NCBI GenBank assembly: GCA_018333955.1
Contig: JAGXSD010000003.1
Coordinates: forward strand, 1-45,045
Source of the DNA: Erysipelotrichia bacterium
Lineage (GTDB): Bacteria > Bacillota_I > Bacilli_A > Erysipelotrichales > Erysipelotrichaceae
Length of the DNA stretch: 45,045 nt
Reading direction: 5' to 3'
A program made the position numbers and the translations under genes. The first letter of the stretch is position 1, and each line of letters starts with the position of its first letter. Shown piece after piece: positions 9,655 through 19,067 of the stretch. The notes below the pieces were generated by a model that saw only the letters and a list, made by a program, of their open reading frames with translations, was not told where the DNA came from and did no database searches.

Positions 9655-10944
9655 ATGATCAAACTACTCGTGGATATGTTTAAGAACAAAGATATTCGTG
9701 GACGTATTTTCTTTACGCTCGCAATATTCTTTGTTTACCGTCTAGGAGCGAATATTACTGCTCCGATGGTAGATAGCACACGACTTATTGGTCAGTTTGC
9801 CGATGACTCCATATTGGGCATGATTAACCTATTAGGAGGTGGAGCACTTCAAGAGTTCTCTATCTTCTCAATGGGTATCGGACCTTACATTACGGCGTCC
9901 ATTATTGTGCAACTATTAGCGATGGATGTTGTTCCAGCTTTGACTGAAATGACAAAATCCGGTGCACAAGGCAAAATGAAGCTTGATCGCATTACTCGCT
10001 ACTTTGCTTTAGTCCTTGCATTACTTCAAGGGTACACTCTTACATATGCTTTCCACATTAACTATGGCATTCTAAGTAACCCAGGCATTGCAACATACAT
10101 TTATGTCACTGTTGTCATTACTGCGGGAACGATGTTCTTATTATGGTTAGCTGATCGTATTTCAGCATTTGGTATTGGAAATGGTATTTCAATGATTATC
10201 TTCGCAGGTATTGTCTCTGACATTCCATTTAGATTCTCTCAAGCCTTCCAAACCCTTGTTGATACAAGCTCGAATGCTGCTATCTTCGGTGGTGTTCTAA
10301 ACTTCTCACTCTTTGTCCTCATGTATATTGCCATTATTATCTTGGTTATCTTCATGTCAACTGCAGTGAGAAAAATTCCGATTCAATACACTTCGTCCAG
10401 TGTAAGAAAATCAAATCAAGAAATCACATTCTTGCCATTAAAGATAAACTCTGCCAGTGTAATCCCAGTCATCTTTGCTTCCGCAATCATGACGGCACCA
10501 GTCACGGTATTGTCTTTCTTTAACCAAGGTGAATTCTTCCAAACTCTATCCACTATTCTTAATGTCTCACAACCTATTGGATTAAGTATCTATATCGTTC
10601 TCATCGTCTTCTTCACATTCTTCTATACGAATTTGCAAGTTGATCCTGAGAAGATCTCTGATAACTTATCTAAGAGTGGAACGTATATTCCAGGCATTCG
10701 TCCAGGAAATGAAACCAAAGAATATGTTGGTAAAGTACTCAATCGTATTACCGTACTTGGAGCCATCTTCTTAAGTTTTATTGCAGCACTACCGTATGTG
10801 ATTCCTATGATTACTAACCTACCTAACTCGATATCAGTGGGTGGAACAGGAATTATCATCGTAGTTGGGGTTGCTATGGAAACTGTTAAAGATCTTCAAG
10901 GACGACTAACACAAAAGCAATATCGTGGCTTTGTGTCACGCTAA
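9655..10944 (+). CDS. secY: Protein translocase subunit SecY
   Basis: Channel of the Sec translocon, an integral membrane protein expected to have ten helices. 429 residues. It starts with MIKLLVDMFKNKDIRGRIFFTLAIFFVYRLGA-type sequence (residues 1-32), and shows the SMGIGPYITASIIVQLL plug region, the cytosolic loop GTYIPGIRPG and MKLDRITRYFAL. Length is close to B. subtilis SecY. Translationally coupled to rplO (1-nt gap). Partners SecE and SecG are not in the window. Confidence 0.97.
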   Translation: MIKLLVDMFKNKDIRGRIFFTLAIFFVYRLGANITAPMVDSTRLIGQFADDSILGMINLLGGGALQEFSIFSMGIGPYITASIIVQLLAMDVVPALTEMTKSGAQGKMKLDRITRYFALVLALLQGYTLTYAFHINYGILSNPGIATYIYVTVVITAGTMFLLWLADRISAFGIGNGISMIIFAGIVSDIPFRFSQAFQTLVDTSSNAAIFGGVLNFSLFVLMYIAIIILVIFMSTAVRKIPIQYTSSSVRKSNQEITFLPLKINSASVIPVIFASAIMTAPVTVLSFFNQGEFFQTLSTILNVSQPIGLSIYIVLIVFFTFFYTNLQVDPEKISDNLSKSGTYIPGIRPGNETKEYVGKVLNRITVLGAIFLSFIAALPYVIPMITNLPNSISVGGTGIIIVVGVAMETVKDLQGRLTQKQYRGFVSR

Positions 10945-10953
10945 GGACTGAAC

Positions 10954-11604
10954 ATGAATATTCTGATTATGGGAGCAGCGGGCTCTGGAAAAGGGACCAT
11001 GTCCAAGAAAATTGTTGAACTCTATGATGTTCCTCATATTTCGACGGGAAACATGTTTCGTGATGCCATGAGAGCTGAAACGCCACTTGGACTTCAAGCA
11101 AAAAAATACATCGACAAAGGACTTTTAGTTCCCGATGATATTACGATTGCGATGATTCAAGATCGTTTAAATCAGCCCGACTGTCAAAAAGGATATTTGC
11201 TGGACGGTTATCCTCGTACGTTAGTGCAAGCTGTCGCTTTCGAGGATATTGCAAAGAAGATTGGAAAACCAGTGCAAATTGTTCTCAATTTATCTGTAGA
11301 ACTTGATGCCCTCATTCATCGCGTCATCGATAGACGGATGTGTGAGAACTGTAAAGCCATCTTTAACTTAGAATACCTACCTCCAAAAGTCGAAAACACA
11401 TGTGATTATTGTGGGTCAACCCTCGTACATCGTAGTGATGATACACTTGATCAACTTGTTGTTCGCTTAAAAGAGCACGTCTTCCTTACAAAACCAGTTC
11501 TTGATTACTATGGGTATAAAGGACTTGTTAAGTATGTGGATGCAACCAAAAACATTGACCTAGTATGGCAAGATGTTAAGGTTGCTTTGGAGAAGGTCCA
11601 ATGA
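10954..11604 (+). CDS. adk: Adenylate kinase, zinc-lid type
   Basis: Interconverts ATP + AMP and 2 ADP in the cytosol. 216 residues: P-loop MGAAGSGKGTMSKK near residues 6-19, DGYPRT at the NMP site, and a long LID with four cysteines (CENC ... CDYC), the zinc-binding arrangement of Gram-positive enzymes. RSDD replaces the common RxDD. The position after secY is standard. The last 4 nt overlap map. Confidence 0.97.
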   Translation: MNILIMGAAGSGKGTMSKKIVELYDVPHISTGNMFRDAMRAETPLGLQAKKYIDKGLLVPDDITIAMIQDRLNQPDCQKGYLLDGYPRTLVQAVAFEDIAKKIGKPVQIVLNLSVELDALIHRVIDRRMCENCKAIFNLEYLPPKVENTCDYCGSTLVHRSDDTLDQLVVRLKEHVFLTKPVLDYYGYKGLVKYVDATKNIDLVWQDVKVALEKVQ

Positions 11605-12347
11605 TTACCACTAAATCGCAACGTGAAATTCAACTTATGAAAGAAGCAGGCCGGATTGTGGCATTAGCTCATCAGACAGTTGCATCGATGATCGCACCTG
11701 GCGTCACAACCAAAGAAATTAATGACGCCGTTGAGCGTGTGATCATCGAAAACAATGCGACCCCCTCCTTTAAAGGATATGGGGGCTTCCCATACGCTGT
11801 ATGTGCCTCGGTCAATAAAACCTTGGTTCATGGTTTCCCTAATCACAAACCCTTAGTGGAAGGTGATATTGTATCGATCGATATTGGTGCAAACTATAAA
11901 GGATATCATGGAGATAGCGCATGGACGTATCCTGTTGGTGAAATTTCTGATGAAGCGAAGAAATTGTTAGAAGTCACCAAAAATTCATTATTTGTTGGTT
12001 TATCAAAAATACAACCAGGTGTCCATTTAGGAGATGTGAGTTATGCGATTGGAGAGTATGTTACTTCCTTTGGCTTCTCATGTCCTATTGAGTATTCAGG
12101 ACATGGAATTGGTGCCAATCTTCATGAAGATCCATCCATTCCAAATATCGGTACTCCAGGCACGGGACCAATTCTAAAAGTCGGAATGACTTTAGCCATT
12201 GAACCCATGGTTCATGTGGGAAAACCACAAACCATCACGCTTATGGATGGATGGACAGTGAATACGAAAGATGGTTCACTAAGTGCCCATTATGAGCACA
12301 CAGTTGTTGTAATCGACAACGGATATGAAATTCTAACAAAACTTTAA
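11601..12347 (+). CDS. map: Methionine aminopeptidase type I
   Basis: Removes the N-terminal Met after deformylation. 248 residues, type Ia. Metal ligands fit the family: VSIDIGANYKGYHGDSAW supplies the two Asp, GHGIGANLHEDP the His, AIEPM and HYEHTVVV the two Glu. An HGF motif (VHGFPNHKPL) precedes them. The ATG overlaps the adk stop (ATGA), with GGAGAAGG just upstream. Confidence 0.97.
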   Translation: MITTKSQREIQLMKEAGRIVALAHQTVASMIAPGVTTKEINDAVERVIIENNATPSFKGYGGFPYAVCASVNKTLVHGFPNHKPLVEGDIVSIDIGANYKGYHGDSAWTYPVGEISDEAKKLLEVTKNSLFVGLSKIQPGVHLGDVSYAIGEYVTSFGFSCPIEYSGHGIGANLHEDPSIPNIGTPGTGPILKVGMTLAIEPMVHVGKPQTITLMDGWTVNTKDGSLSAHYEHTVVVIDNGYEILTKL

Positions 12348-12366
12348 TTCATAAGAAAGGAACTCT

Positions 12367-12585
12367 ATGGGAAAACAAGACGTTATAGAAGTTGAAGGCA
12401 TCATTGAAGATACATTGCCTGGAGCAATGTTTAAGGTGAAACTCACCAACGGACACGAAATACTGGCCCACGTTTCTGGTAAAATCCGCATGCACTACAT
12501 ACGCATCTTACCAGGTGACCGTGTCACCGTTGAAATCTCACCGTATGATTTAACACGTGGCCGCATAACATTTAGACATAAATAG
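12367..12585 (+). CDS. infA: Translation initiation factor IF-1
   Basis: 72-residue OB-fold protein that occupies the A site during initiation. [31 protein letters not shown] (residues 9-39) and [28 protein letters not shown] cover the whole family length. AAAGGA upstream. Sits between map and rpmJ as in most Bacillota. Confidence 0.97.
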   Translation: MGKQDVIEVEGIIEDTLPGAMFKVKLTNGHEILAHVSGKIRMHYIRILPGDRVTVEISPYDLTRGRITFRHK

Positions 12586-12602
12586 TCTAGGGAGAAAAAC
12601 AC

Positions 12603-12716
12603 ATGAAAGTCAGACCATCAGTCAAACCGATGTGCGATAAGTGCCGCATCATTAAGCGTAACGGACGCGTAATGGTAATTTGTGAAAACCCTAAACACAA
12701 ACAAAGACAAGGTTAA
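12603..12716 (+). CDS. rpmJ: 50S ribosomal protein L36
   Basis: A 37-residue protein: it begins [17 protein letters not shown] and ends NPKHKQRQG. Cys residues in CDKC, the later Cys and the following His give the CCCH zinc site of the Gram-positive form. GGGAG lies upstream of ATG 12603 and the stop is TAA 12714-12716. rpsM follows after 18 nt with AGGAGG. Confidence 0.97.
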   Translation: MKVRPSVKPMCDKCRIIKRNGRVMVICENPKHKQRQG

Positions 12717-12734
12717 TAGGAGGAACTCGCAACA

Positions 12735-13100
12735 ATGGCTCGTATAGCAGGAGTTGATATCCCACGCGATAAACGCGTCGTCATATCACTAACATACATT
12801 TTCGGAGTTGGGAAACCACTCGCACAAAAAATCTTAGCTGAAGCACAAATTTCGGAAGACATCCGTGTCAAAGATTTAAGCGAAGAGCAAATTAATGCAA
12901 TTCGTGTTTTAGTAGAAAAAGTAAAAGTAGAAGGAGATTTACGTCGTGAAATTTCTTTAAACGTGAAACGTTTAATGGAAATTGGGGCATATCGTGGTCT
13001 TCGTCATCGTAAAGGTCTACCAGTACGTGGTCAACGTACTAAAACTAATGCTCGTACACGTAAAGGACCACGTCGTACTGTAGCTAACAAGAAGAAATAG
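12735..13100 (+). CDS. rpsM: 30S ribosomal protein S13
   Basis: Head protein contacting P-site tRNA and bridging subunits. 121 residues: [21 protein letters not shown], the LRREI helix, and [29 protein letters not shown]. All blocks present and length normal. AGGAGG precedes it. Confidence 0.98.
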   Translation: MARIAGVDIPRDKRVVISLTYIFGVGKPLAQKILAEAQISEDIRVKDLSEEQINAIRVLVEKVKVEGDLRREISLNVKRLMEIGAYRGLRHRKGLPVRGQRTKTNARTRKGPRRTVANKKK

Positions 13101-13116
13101 AGTGGAGGACAAATAA

Positions 13117-13512
13117 ATGGCAAAGACAACAAAACCAACAGCACGTAAAAAACGCGTTCGTAAGAATATTGCCCGTGGTGTTGCACACATTCACTCAACT
13201 TTTAATAACACTATTGTCACCATCACTGATGAAACAGGTAATGTCATTGCTTGGTCCAGTGCAGGTGCATTAGGTTACAAAGGTTCACGTAAATCAACAC
13301 CATTTGCTGCCCAAGTCGCTTCTGAAGCTGCAGCTAAAGCTGCAATGGAACATGGCTTAAAGCTTGTGGAAGTTAATGTTAAAGGTCCAGGTCCAGGACG
13401 TGAAGCTGCGGTTCGTGCATTACAAACTGCAGGATTAGACATTAGCGCAATTAATGATGTGACACCAGTCCCTCATAATGGTTGCCGCCCACCAAAACGT
13501 CCACGTGGATAA
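13117..13512 (+). CDS. rpsK: 30S ribosomal protein S11
   Basis: Platform protein at the mRNA exit channel. 131 residues with [41 protein letters not shown] and the C-terminal [16 protein letters not shown]. Sits between rpsM and rpoA; in this genome rpsD is not in the group. Confidence 0.98.
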   Translation: MAKTTKPTARKKRVRKNIARGVAHIHSTFNNTIVTITDETGNVIAWSSAGALGYKGSRKSTPFAAQVASEAAAKAAMEHGLKLVEVNVKGPGPGREAAVRALQTAGLDISAINDVTPVPHNGCRPPKRPRG

Positions 13513-13534
13513 AACACAACAATAGGAGGTTGGT

Positions 13535-14497
13535 ATGCAAAAATTCGAACGTGCCAAAATTGAAGTTAAAGAATACGTTGAATCAGACCACTATGGGAAA
13601 TTTGTAATCGAACCGTTTGAACGCGGATTTGGTACAACCATTGGGAATGCACTTCGTCGTGTATTACTTTCATCCCTTCCTGGTGCGGCTGTGTATTCCA
13701 TTAAGATTGACAATGTATACCACGAATTCACTGCAATTTCTGGTGTTGAAGATGACGTTACAACCATCATTTTAAACATTAAAGATCTTGTATTAAAAAT
13801 TTCAGATGAAAATGAAGTCTATACCCTTCAACTCAATGAAAAAGGTCCTAAAGTCGTCACCGCTGGAGACATTTATTGCCCAGCAAACGTTGAAGTGCTC
13901 AATAAAAATCATGTCATCACTACACTTGAAGAAGGTGGTGAACTCAAGATGGAAATGAAAGCACGTGTAGGACGTGGGTACGTCAGTGCTGACACCAATA
14001 AACAGCTTTATGCTGGGTCATCATTTGGGGTTGGTACGATCTTCACTGACGCTGTATACACACCGATTGAGAAAGTATCGTACACCGTTGAACCAACTCG
14101 CGTTGGACAAGACACTAAGTATGATCGACTCATTATGGAAATCACGACCAATGGTTCAATCACACCACAAATGTCATTATCATTGGCATCTAAGATCTTA
14201 ACAGATCACCTTGATATCTTTACAAATATTCAAGAAAGCGTCCTAGACATGGATTCTGTGATGAAAGATGGCACTAGTGATGCAAACAATAAAGGTTTAG
14301 TCATGATGATTGAAGACTTAGACCTCTCTGTTCGCTCATATAACTGTTTAAAACGCGCAGGTATCCAAACTGTTGAAGAACTCACCATGAGAACTGAAGA
14401 AGACATGATGAGAGTGCGTAATCTTGGTAAAAAATCACTTAAAGAAGTTAAAGACAAACTTCATGATATGGGGCTTGGCTTTAAATCGTATGAATAA
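13535..14497 (+). CDS. rpoA: RNA polymerase subunit alpha
   Basis: Scaffold for polymerase assembly; the C-terminal domain binds UP elements and activators. 320 residues. N-terminal domain: [26 protein letters not shown]-terminal domain: [18 protein letters not shown] and [17 protein letters not shown] with its two helix-hairpin-helix turns. AGGAGG upstream. Normal length. Confidence 0.98.
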   Translation: MQKFERAKIEVKEYVESDHYGKFVIEPFERGFGTTIGNALRRVLLSSLPGAAVYSIKIDNVYHEFTAISGVEDDVTTIILNIKDLVLKISDENEVYTLQLNEKGPKVVTAGDIYCPANVEVLNKNHVITTLEEGGELKMEMKARVGRGYVSADTNKQLYAGSSFGVGTIFTDAVYTPIEKVSYTVEPTRVGQDTKYDRLIMEITTNGSITPQMSLSLASKILTDHLDIFTNIQESVLDMDSVMKDGTSDANNKGLVMMIEDLDLSVRSYNCLKRAGIQTVEELTMRTEEDMMRVRNLGKKSLKEVKDKLHDMGLGFKSYE

Positions 14498-14514
14498 GAC
14501 AGGAGAGAGAACCT

Positions 14515-14877
14515 ATGCAAAATCGTAAACTCGGTCGTACTGCTGATCATCGCAAAGCTTTGCTTCGTAACTTAGCTACAAGCTTAATTATTGCGGGACG
14601 CATTGAAACTACTGAACATAAAGCATTAGAATTACGCTCTGTGGTCGATGAGCTTATTACCCTTGCTAAACGCGGGGACTTACATGCTCGTCGTCAAGCT
14701 GCGAAAAAAATGTTTAATGTGGTGGCCAATGAAGAAACTGGTCAATTAGCACTACAAAAACTATTTGATGAAATTGGACCTCGTTATGCAGAACGTCAAG
14801 GTGGATACACTCGTGTAATCAAAACTAGTGTACGCCGCGGAGATGCTGCGCCAATGGCCATTATTGAATTAGTCTAA
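14515..14877 (+). CDS. rplQ: 50S ribosomal protein L17
   Basis: Last ribosomal gene of the cluster. 120 residues: [22 protein letters not shown], then [30 protein letters not shown] (residues 32-61) and the C-terminal [23 protein letters not shown]. Its stop codon is part of the terminator hairpin that follows. Confidence 0.98.
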   Translation: MQNRKLGRTADHRKALLRNLATSLIIAGRIETTEHKALELRSVVDELITLAKRGDLHARRQAAKKMFNVVANEETGQLALQKLFDEIGPRYAERQGGYTRVIKTSVRRGDAAPMAIIELV

Positions 14878-14899
14878 AAGCGGCCATGGCCGCTTTTTC
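14876..14899 (+). terminator. Rho-independent terminator of the ribosomal cluster
   Basis: Self-complementary GCGGCCATGGCCGC flanked by AAAA and a T-run. The hairpin starts inside the rplQ stop codon, giving an efficient intrinsic terminator. The A-run at its 5' side could also support termination from the opposite direction. Confidence 0.93.
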
Positions 14900-14904
14900 C
14901 TTTT

Positions 14905-15492
14905 ATGACTCTACAAGAACTAAAGCAATGTGCACTCATTACTGATATTCCTATTATGTCTGATGAAACCATCGAAGCTATTTCCAAGGAAATAGCCGTT
15001 CATCATTGTTTTAGTGTACTCGAAATTGGGACTGCTATTGGATATTCAAGTCTTTCATTAGCGCATTCTCATCCCCATATCCATATCACAACATTGGAAA
15101 AAGATGAAGATCGTTATGAAGAAGCACTTCGACACAAAGCTACCCTAGATCCTAGAAATCAAGTCAATATGATACTCGTTGATGCATTTGAGTATATTCC
15201 ATCACAATATTATGATTGTATTATCTTAGATGGTGCAAAAGCATCCAATCAGCGATTCTTTCAACGATATTTTCCATTTCTAAAGCAATCAGGATGTATG
15301 CTCATTGATAACATTGATTTTCATGGAGCTCGAACTGAAGACATTGACCATCGTTCCCGTCAATTTAGAAAAATGATCCATAAACTCAATGAGTTTGAAT
15401 CATGGATCATGAAACATCAAAATGTAGATGTCGTCAAAATGAATGTTGGTGATGGACTGCTTAAGATTACACATAAACCCCATGACACCTAA
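14905..15492 (+). CDS. O-methyltransferase, TrmR/YrrM-like
   Basis: SAM-dependent class I methyltransferase of the COMT-like family 3. 195 residues: motif I VLEIGTAIGYSSLSLA near residue 38, an acidic TTLEKDEDR at strand 2, and DCIILDGAKASNQRFF near residue 105 for metal and substrate. The closest named relative is TrmR, which methylates 5-hydroxyuridine at tRNA wobble position 34; a small-molecule O-methyltransferase is the alternative. It starts 5 nt after the terminator T-run and has no Shine-Dalgarno sequence, so expression probably depends on read-through or an unseen promoter. Confidence 0.7.
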   Translation: MTLQELKQCALITDIPIMSDETIEAISKEIAVHHCFSVLEIGTAIGYSSLSLAHSHPHIHITTLEKDEDRYEEALRHKATLDPRNQVNMILVDAFEYIPSQYYDCIILDGAKASNQRFFQRYFPFLKQSGCMLIDNIDFHGARTEDIDHRSRQFRKMIHKLNEFESWIMKHQNVDVVKMNVGDGLLKITHKPHDT

Positions 15493-15495
15493 AAT

Positions 15496-15506
15496 TATGG
15501 TAAAAT
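15496..15506 (+). promoter_or_regulatory. Extended -10 promoter placed for a leaderless start
   Basis: TATG at 15496-15499, one base, then TAAAAT at 15501-15506: a TRTGn extended -10. No good -35 hexamer is seen. The predicted start of transcription, about 7 nt downstream, falls on the A of the ATG at 15513. Confidence 0.55.
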
Positions 15507-15512
15507 AGTACA

Positions 15513-15908
15513 ATGAAATCATCTATTAAAATTAAACAACTTCGACTCTCTTCTTTTCTAGAAAGTATGCGTGGTTTAATGAATCGATCACGCTTTTTAA
15601 AACATCCTAGAAAATTAAAAAAAGAGCTAGTTATTATTGAACCTGAGATTGACATACACTTTCCTTTAATTGAACATGGAACTTTACCATTAAACCTTAA
15701 TCTCACGCTTGGTTATGATGATGATCCACTTAAGGTTCTTCATGATATCAAGGTTGATTACTCACTTTTAGAAGTGAATGAATCTGTTATTCAAATTAAT
15801 ACGAAACTTAAAGATGATGAAGAACGAGTCATGCTGCTAAATAACTTAAAAGTTATCGCCAAATCCTATTCAATTGACGTAGAGGAGTTAAATCATGTCA
15901 ATCATTGA
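15513..15908 (+). CDS. Uncharacterized protein at head of ECF operon
   Basis: 131 residues, not recognized. No signal peptide or membrane segment. The N-terminal third is basic (SSFLESMRGLMNRSRFLKHP) and the rest looks like mixed beta strands with acidic patches (GYDDDPLKVLHDIKVDY, KLKDDEERVMLLNNL). There is no Shine-Dalgarno sequence before the ATG, and the extended -10 at 15496-15506 predicts a leaderless message. Its 3' end overlaps ecfA1 by 14 nt, so it is co-transcribed and probably translationally coupled to the transporter ATPases. No function is proposed. Confidence 0.65.
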   Translation: MKSSIKIKQLRLSSFLESMRGLMNRSRFLKHPRKLKKELVIIEPEIDIHFPLIEHGTLPLNLNLTLGYDDDPLKVLHDIKVDYSLLEVNESVIQINTKLKDDEERVMLLNNLKVIAKSYSIDVEELNHVNH

Positions 15909-16698
15909 AATCAAAAATATATCATTTTCTTATAACAACATTGATTTAGCTCTTAACAATGTTTCTTTATCGATTCCTAAAGGTAAATACATTACGATTG
16001 TAGGTCATAATGGATCAGGAAAATCAACCATTGCGAAATGTATTATTGGGCTACTTCAAACTTCACAAGGGGAGATTGTTGTCGATGGATTAACGCTAAA
16101 TGAAGCCAATGTGGATGCAATTCGATCAAAAGTTGGTCTTGTTTTTCAAAATCCCGACAATCAATTTATTGGTTCAACAGTTCGTGATGATATTGCGTTT
16201 GGTTTAGAAAATCGACGTGTTAATCCAAATGATATGGATCAAATTATTGAACGTTTTGCGGCTGCGGTTGGAATGAGTGAATACTTAAATTTTGAACCCA
16301 CAAAACTAAGTGGTGGGCAAAAACAAAGAGTCGCTATAGCGGGGGCACTAAGTATGACTCCTCAAATTCTAATTTTGGATGAAGCTACTTCGATGCTTGA
16401 TCCAAAAGGGAAATCTGAGGTTAATGAACTTGTAACGCAACTTCATGCGCAAACCAATATGACCATTATCTCCATTACCCATGATATTGAAGAAGCATAT
16501 CAATCTGACATGGTCTTTGTGATGAATGAAGGTCAAATTATTGAATCTGGTTTACCACAAGAAGTGCTTGTTAAAGAGGAACTATTAAAATCAATTAAAC
16601 TAGATATTCCATTTGCATTAAAGTTTAAAGGGGCATTAAAAGCGGCTGGACTTCACGTGCAAGCGATGTCTTTAGAAGGGATGGTTGAAGAATTATGA
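15895..16698 (+). CDS. ecfA1: ECF transporter ATPase EcfA1
   Basis: One of two ABC ATPases of the group II energy-coupling factor module shared by several vitamin and metal S-components. 267 residues. Walker A VGHNGSGKSTIAK near residue 38, Q-loop VFQNPDNQF, signature LSGGQKQRVAIAG, Walker B ILILDEATSMLDP and switch His in ITHD. GAGG precedes the ATG within the upstream gene. The 4-nt overlap with ecfA2 (ATGA) indicates coupling. No S-component gene is in the window. Confidence 0.95.
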   Translation: MSIIEIKNISFSYNNIDLALNNVSLSIPKGKYITIVGHNGSGKSTIAKCIIGLLQTSQGEIVVDGLTLNEANVDAIRSKVGLVFQNPDNQFIGSTVRDDIAFGLENRRVNPNDMDQIIERFAAAVGMSEYLNFEPTKLSGGQKQRVAIAGALSMTPQILILDEATSMLDPKGKSEVNELVTQLHAQTNMTIISITHDIEEAYQSDMVFVMNEGQIIESGLPQEVLVKEELLKSIKLDIPFALKFKGALKAAGLHVQAMSLEGMVEEL

Positions 16699-17549
16699 TT
16701 ATTGATGTTGAAAAACTATCCTATGAATACTCACCTAATTCTGTTTTTGCCTACCATGCATTAAAAGAAGTCACCACATCTATTAAAGAAGGTTCTTTTA
16801 CGGCCATCGTAGGAGCTACAGGAAGTGGTAAATCAACCTTAGTGCAACACTTCAATGCATTAGTCACACCGACAGGTGGGTCTTTAACGGTCGATGGGAA
16901 AAAGATTAATGCGAATGAGAAAGTTAAAGAACTAAAACCATTAAGAAAGAAAGTGGGACTTGTATTTCAGTTTCCTGAATATCAACTCTTTGAAGAAACG
17001 ATCTTAAAAGATGTTATGTTTGGACCACTGAATTTTGGTGTCACTCAACTCGAAGCCCAAGAGATTGCACAAGAATCACTTCAAAGAGTAGGATTAGATT
17101 CCTCATTTTATGAACGTTCACCCCTTGAACTATCGGGGGGACAAAAGCGACGTGTGGCCATAGCTGGGATTTTAGCTTTAAAGCCTAAAATTCTTGTCTT
17201 GGATGAACCAACGGCGGGACTTGATCCTGAAGGTTCAGCCTCAATGATGTCATTATTCCAAGATTTGAATCGAGCTAATACGACCATTGTGATGATTACA
17301 CATGATTTAAATCATGTTTTAAACTATGCTAGTGATGTGATTATGCTTGATCAAGGTAAAGTTGTATTTGAAGGAAGCAAAGATGATTTCTTTAATGAAA
17401 CTGATCTACATGAAGGATATGGTTTAGTCAAACCTCCTTTACTAGCGTTAAAAGACTTGCTCAAAGAAGCTAAGATTTCATTTGATCAACATACCCTTGA
17501 TTTAAATAAACTTGCTCGCTCCATTAAGGAGGGAAAATCGCATGACTAA
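16695..17549 (+). CDS. ecfA2: ECF transporter ATPase EcfA2
   Basis: Second ATPase of the energizing module. 284 residues: Walker A VGATGSGKSTLVQ, Q-loop VFQFPEYQLFEETI typical of EcfA2, signature LSGGQKRRVAIAG, Walker B ILVLDEPTAGLDPEG, switch ITHD. The C-terminal extension (PPLLALKDLLKEAKISF) fits the EcfA dimerization tail. Starts inside the ecfA1 stop and overlaps the ecfT start. Confidence 0.95.
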   Translation: MIIDVEKLSYEYSPNSVFAYHALKEVTTSIKEGSFTAIVGATGSGKSTLVQHFNALVTPTGGSLTVDGKKINANEKVKELKPLRKKVGLVFQFPEYQLFEETILKDVMFGPLNFGVTQLEAQEIAQESLQRVGLDSSFYERSPLELSGGQKRRVAIAGILALKPKILVLDEPTAGLDPEGSASMMSLFQDLNRANTTIVMITHDLNHVLNYASDVIMLDQGKVVFEGSKDDFFNETDLHEGYGLVKPPLLALKDLLKEAKISFDQHTLDLNKLARSIKEGKSHD

Positions 17550-18342
17550 TATTGCTTTAGGCCGATACATTCCTAATAATTCATGGGTTCATCGCTTAGA
17601 TCCAAGAATCAAAATAGTTAATATGTTACTACTGATGATTGCTGTCTTTTTACCAGCTCGTTTTGCGGGTTATGGTGTATTGATGGTTGTCGCTGTAGGA
17701 TTAGTATTACTCTCTAAGTTAAAGTTTGGATTTATTGTGAAGTCATTAAAACCTGTGTTATTGATGCTAGTATTCTTATTACTTATTAATATCTTTGTTT
17801 TAAGAACCGGTTATGTGGTCGTTAATATCTTTGGATTAATGGTCTTTAGTGATGCCTTATTTCAAACAGCGTATATTGTTGTAAGACTATTACTGATGAT
17901 TATGATCACAACCCTATTGACTGCCACCACCAAACCTCTTGATTTAACACTTGGCATAGAGGATTTATTATCACCGTTTAAACGATTTAAAGTGCCAGCT
18001 CATGAGATTGCAATGATGATTTCAATTGCACTGCGTTTCATTCCAACCCTTATCGAAGAATCTCAACGCATTATGAAGGCGCAAGCTTCTCGTGGAGTTG
18101 ATCTTAATGAAGGCAAACTCAATGAAAAGATTGTTGCGATTTTATCGCTTATTGTACCTTTGTTTGTTTCTAGTTTTCAGCGTGCTGAAGAATTAGCTGA
18201 TGCTATGGAAGCCCGTGGTTACTCACCGACATCAACACGCACTCGATACAAACAATTAAAAGTAACGTTTAAGGATTGGATAGCCTTCTCATTTGTCATG
18301 GCCGTCCTTGTTGGGGTAGGTTTCTTAGCATGGCTCGCTTAA
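17542..18342 (+). CDS. ecfT: ECF transporter transmembrane protein EcfT
   Basis: Membrane scaffold linking the ATPases to S-components. 266 residues from ATG 17542, chosen because AAGGAGGG precedes it by 9 nt. NSWVHRLDPRIKIVNMLLLM opens the family. Several hydrophobic helices follow, and the coupling helices show as SQRIMKAQASRGVDL and ELADAMEARGY (the two conserved A-R-G motifs). Overlaps ecfA2 by 8 nt and truA by 13 nt. Confidence 0.94.
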   Translation: MTNIALGRYIPNNSWVHRLDPRIKIVNMLLLMIAVFLPARFAGYGVLMVVAVGLVLLSKLKFGFIVKSLKPVLLMLVFLLLINIFVLRTGYVVVNIFGLMVFSDALFQTAYIVVRLLLMIMITTLLTATTKPLDLTLGIEDLLSPFKRFKVPAHEIAMMISIALRFIPTLIEESQRIMKAQASRGVDLNEGKLNEKIVAILSLIVPLFVSSFQRAEELADAMEARGYSPTSTRTRYKQLKVTFKDWIAFSFVMAVLVGVGFLAWLA

Positions 18343-19067
18343 AGATTACGATGTCATTTCTTGGATATCATTTTGAGGGATGGCAAAAGATCAAGGGTAA
18401 AAGAACCATTCAAGCTACGATTGAACATGCGGTATCCATGATAGATGACCATTCAGTTTCAGTCACAGGATGTGGACGAACAGATAAACATGTGAGTGCT
18501 GATCATTATGTATGTCATGTGGATGTGAAGAAAGATTTAACATCTGCTCAATGGCTTAAAGCAATTAATGCACATACTCCTGAAGATTTACATGTGCTCG
18601 ATGTTGAAATTGTGGATGAAGATTTTCATGCTCGCTTTAGTGTTAAGAAAAAACTTTATGTTTACACCATTCGACGCCAAAACTATCAGGTTAAGAACTA
18701 TATGCATGAATATTTTCATCGCTATCCTTTAGACCCGATAAAAATAAAAGAAGCCGCAAAGAGTTTTGTGGGAACTCATGACTTTACAGGGTTTAACGTG
18801 ACCCCAAAACAGCTTAAAGAAAATCAGATTAGAACCATTGATGCTTGTGATGTGGATTATGATGATGAAGTTATTCGCATTAGTGTTTTAGGGAAAGCCT
18901 TTTTACAATATCAGGTAAGAATGATGGTGGGAGCCCTTATTGCGATTGGTTCTGATAAAGAAGATGTGTCTTTTATTGAACATGTCCTAAAACAGAAGCA
19001 AAAAGGCATTAGTCGTTTTAAAGCTGAAGCTAAAGGATTAACGCTTAAGGAGGTGTTTTATGATTAA
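18330..19067 (+). CDS. truA: tRNA pseudouridine synthase A
   Basis: Makes pseudouridine at tRNA positions 38-40. 245 residues from ATG 18330 (MARLKITMSFLGYHFEGWQ), which overlaps the end of ecfT. The catalytic Asp lies in TGCGRTDKHVSADHYVCHV. VKKKLYVYTIRR and AFLQYQVRMMVGALIAIG are the other family blocks. truA after ecfT is a common Bacillota order. Confidence 0.94.
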   Translation: MARLKITMSFLGYHFEGWQKIKGKRTIQATIEHAVSMIDDHSVSVTGCGRTDKHVSADHYVCHVDVKKDLTSAQWLKAINAHTPEDLHVLDVEIVDEDFHARFSVKKKLYVYTIRRQNYQVKNYMHEYFHRYPLDPIKIKEAAKSFVGTHDFTGFNVTPKQLKENQIRTIDACDVDYDDEVIRISVLGKAFLQYQVRMMVGALIAIGSDKEDVSFIEHVLKQKQKGISRFKAEAKGLTLKEVFYD

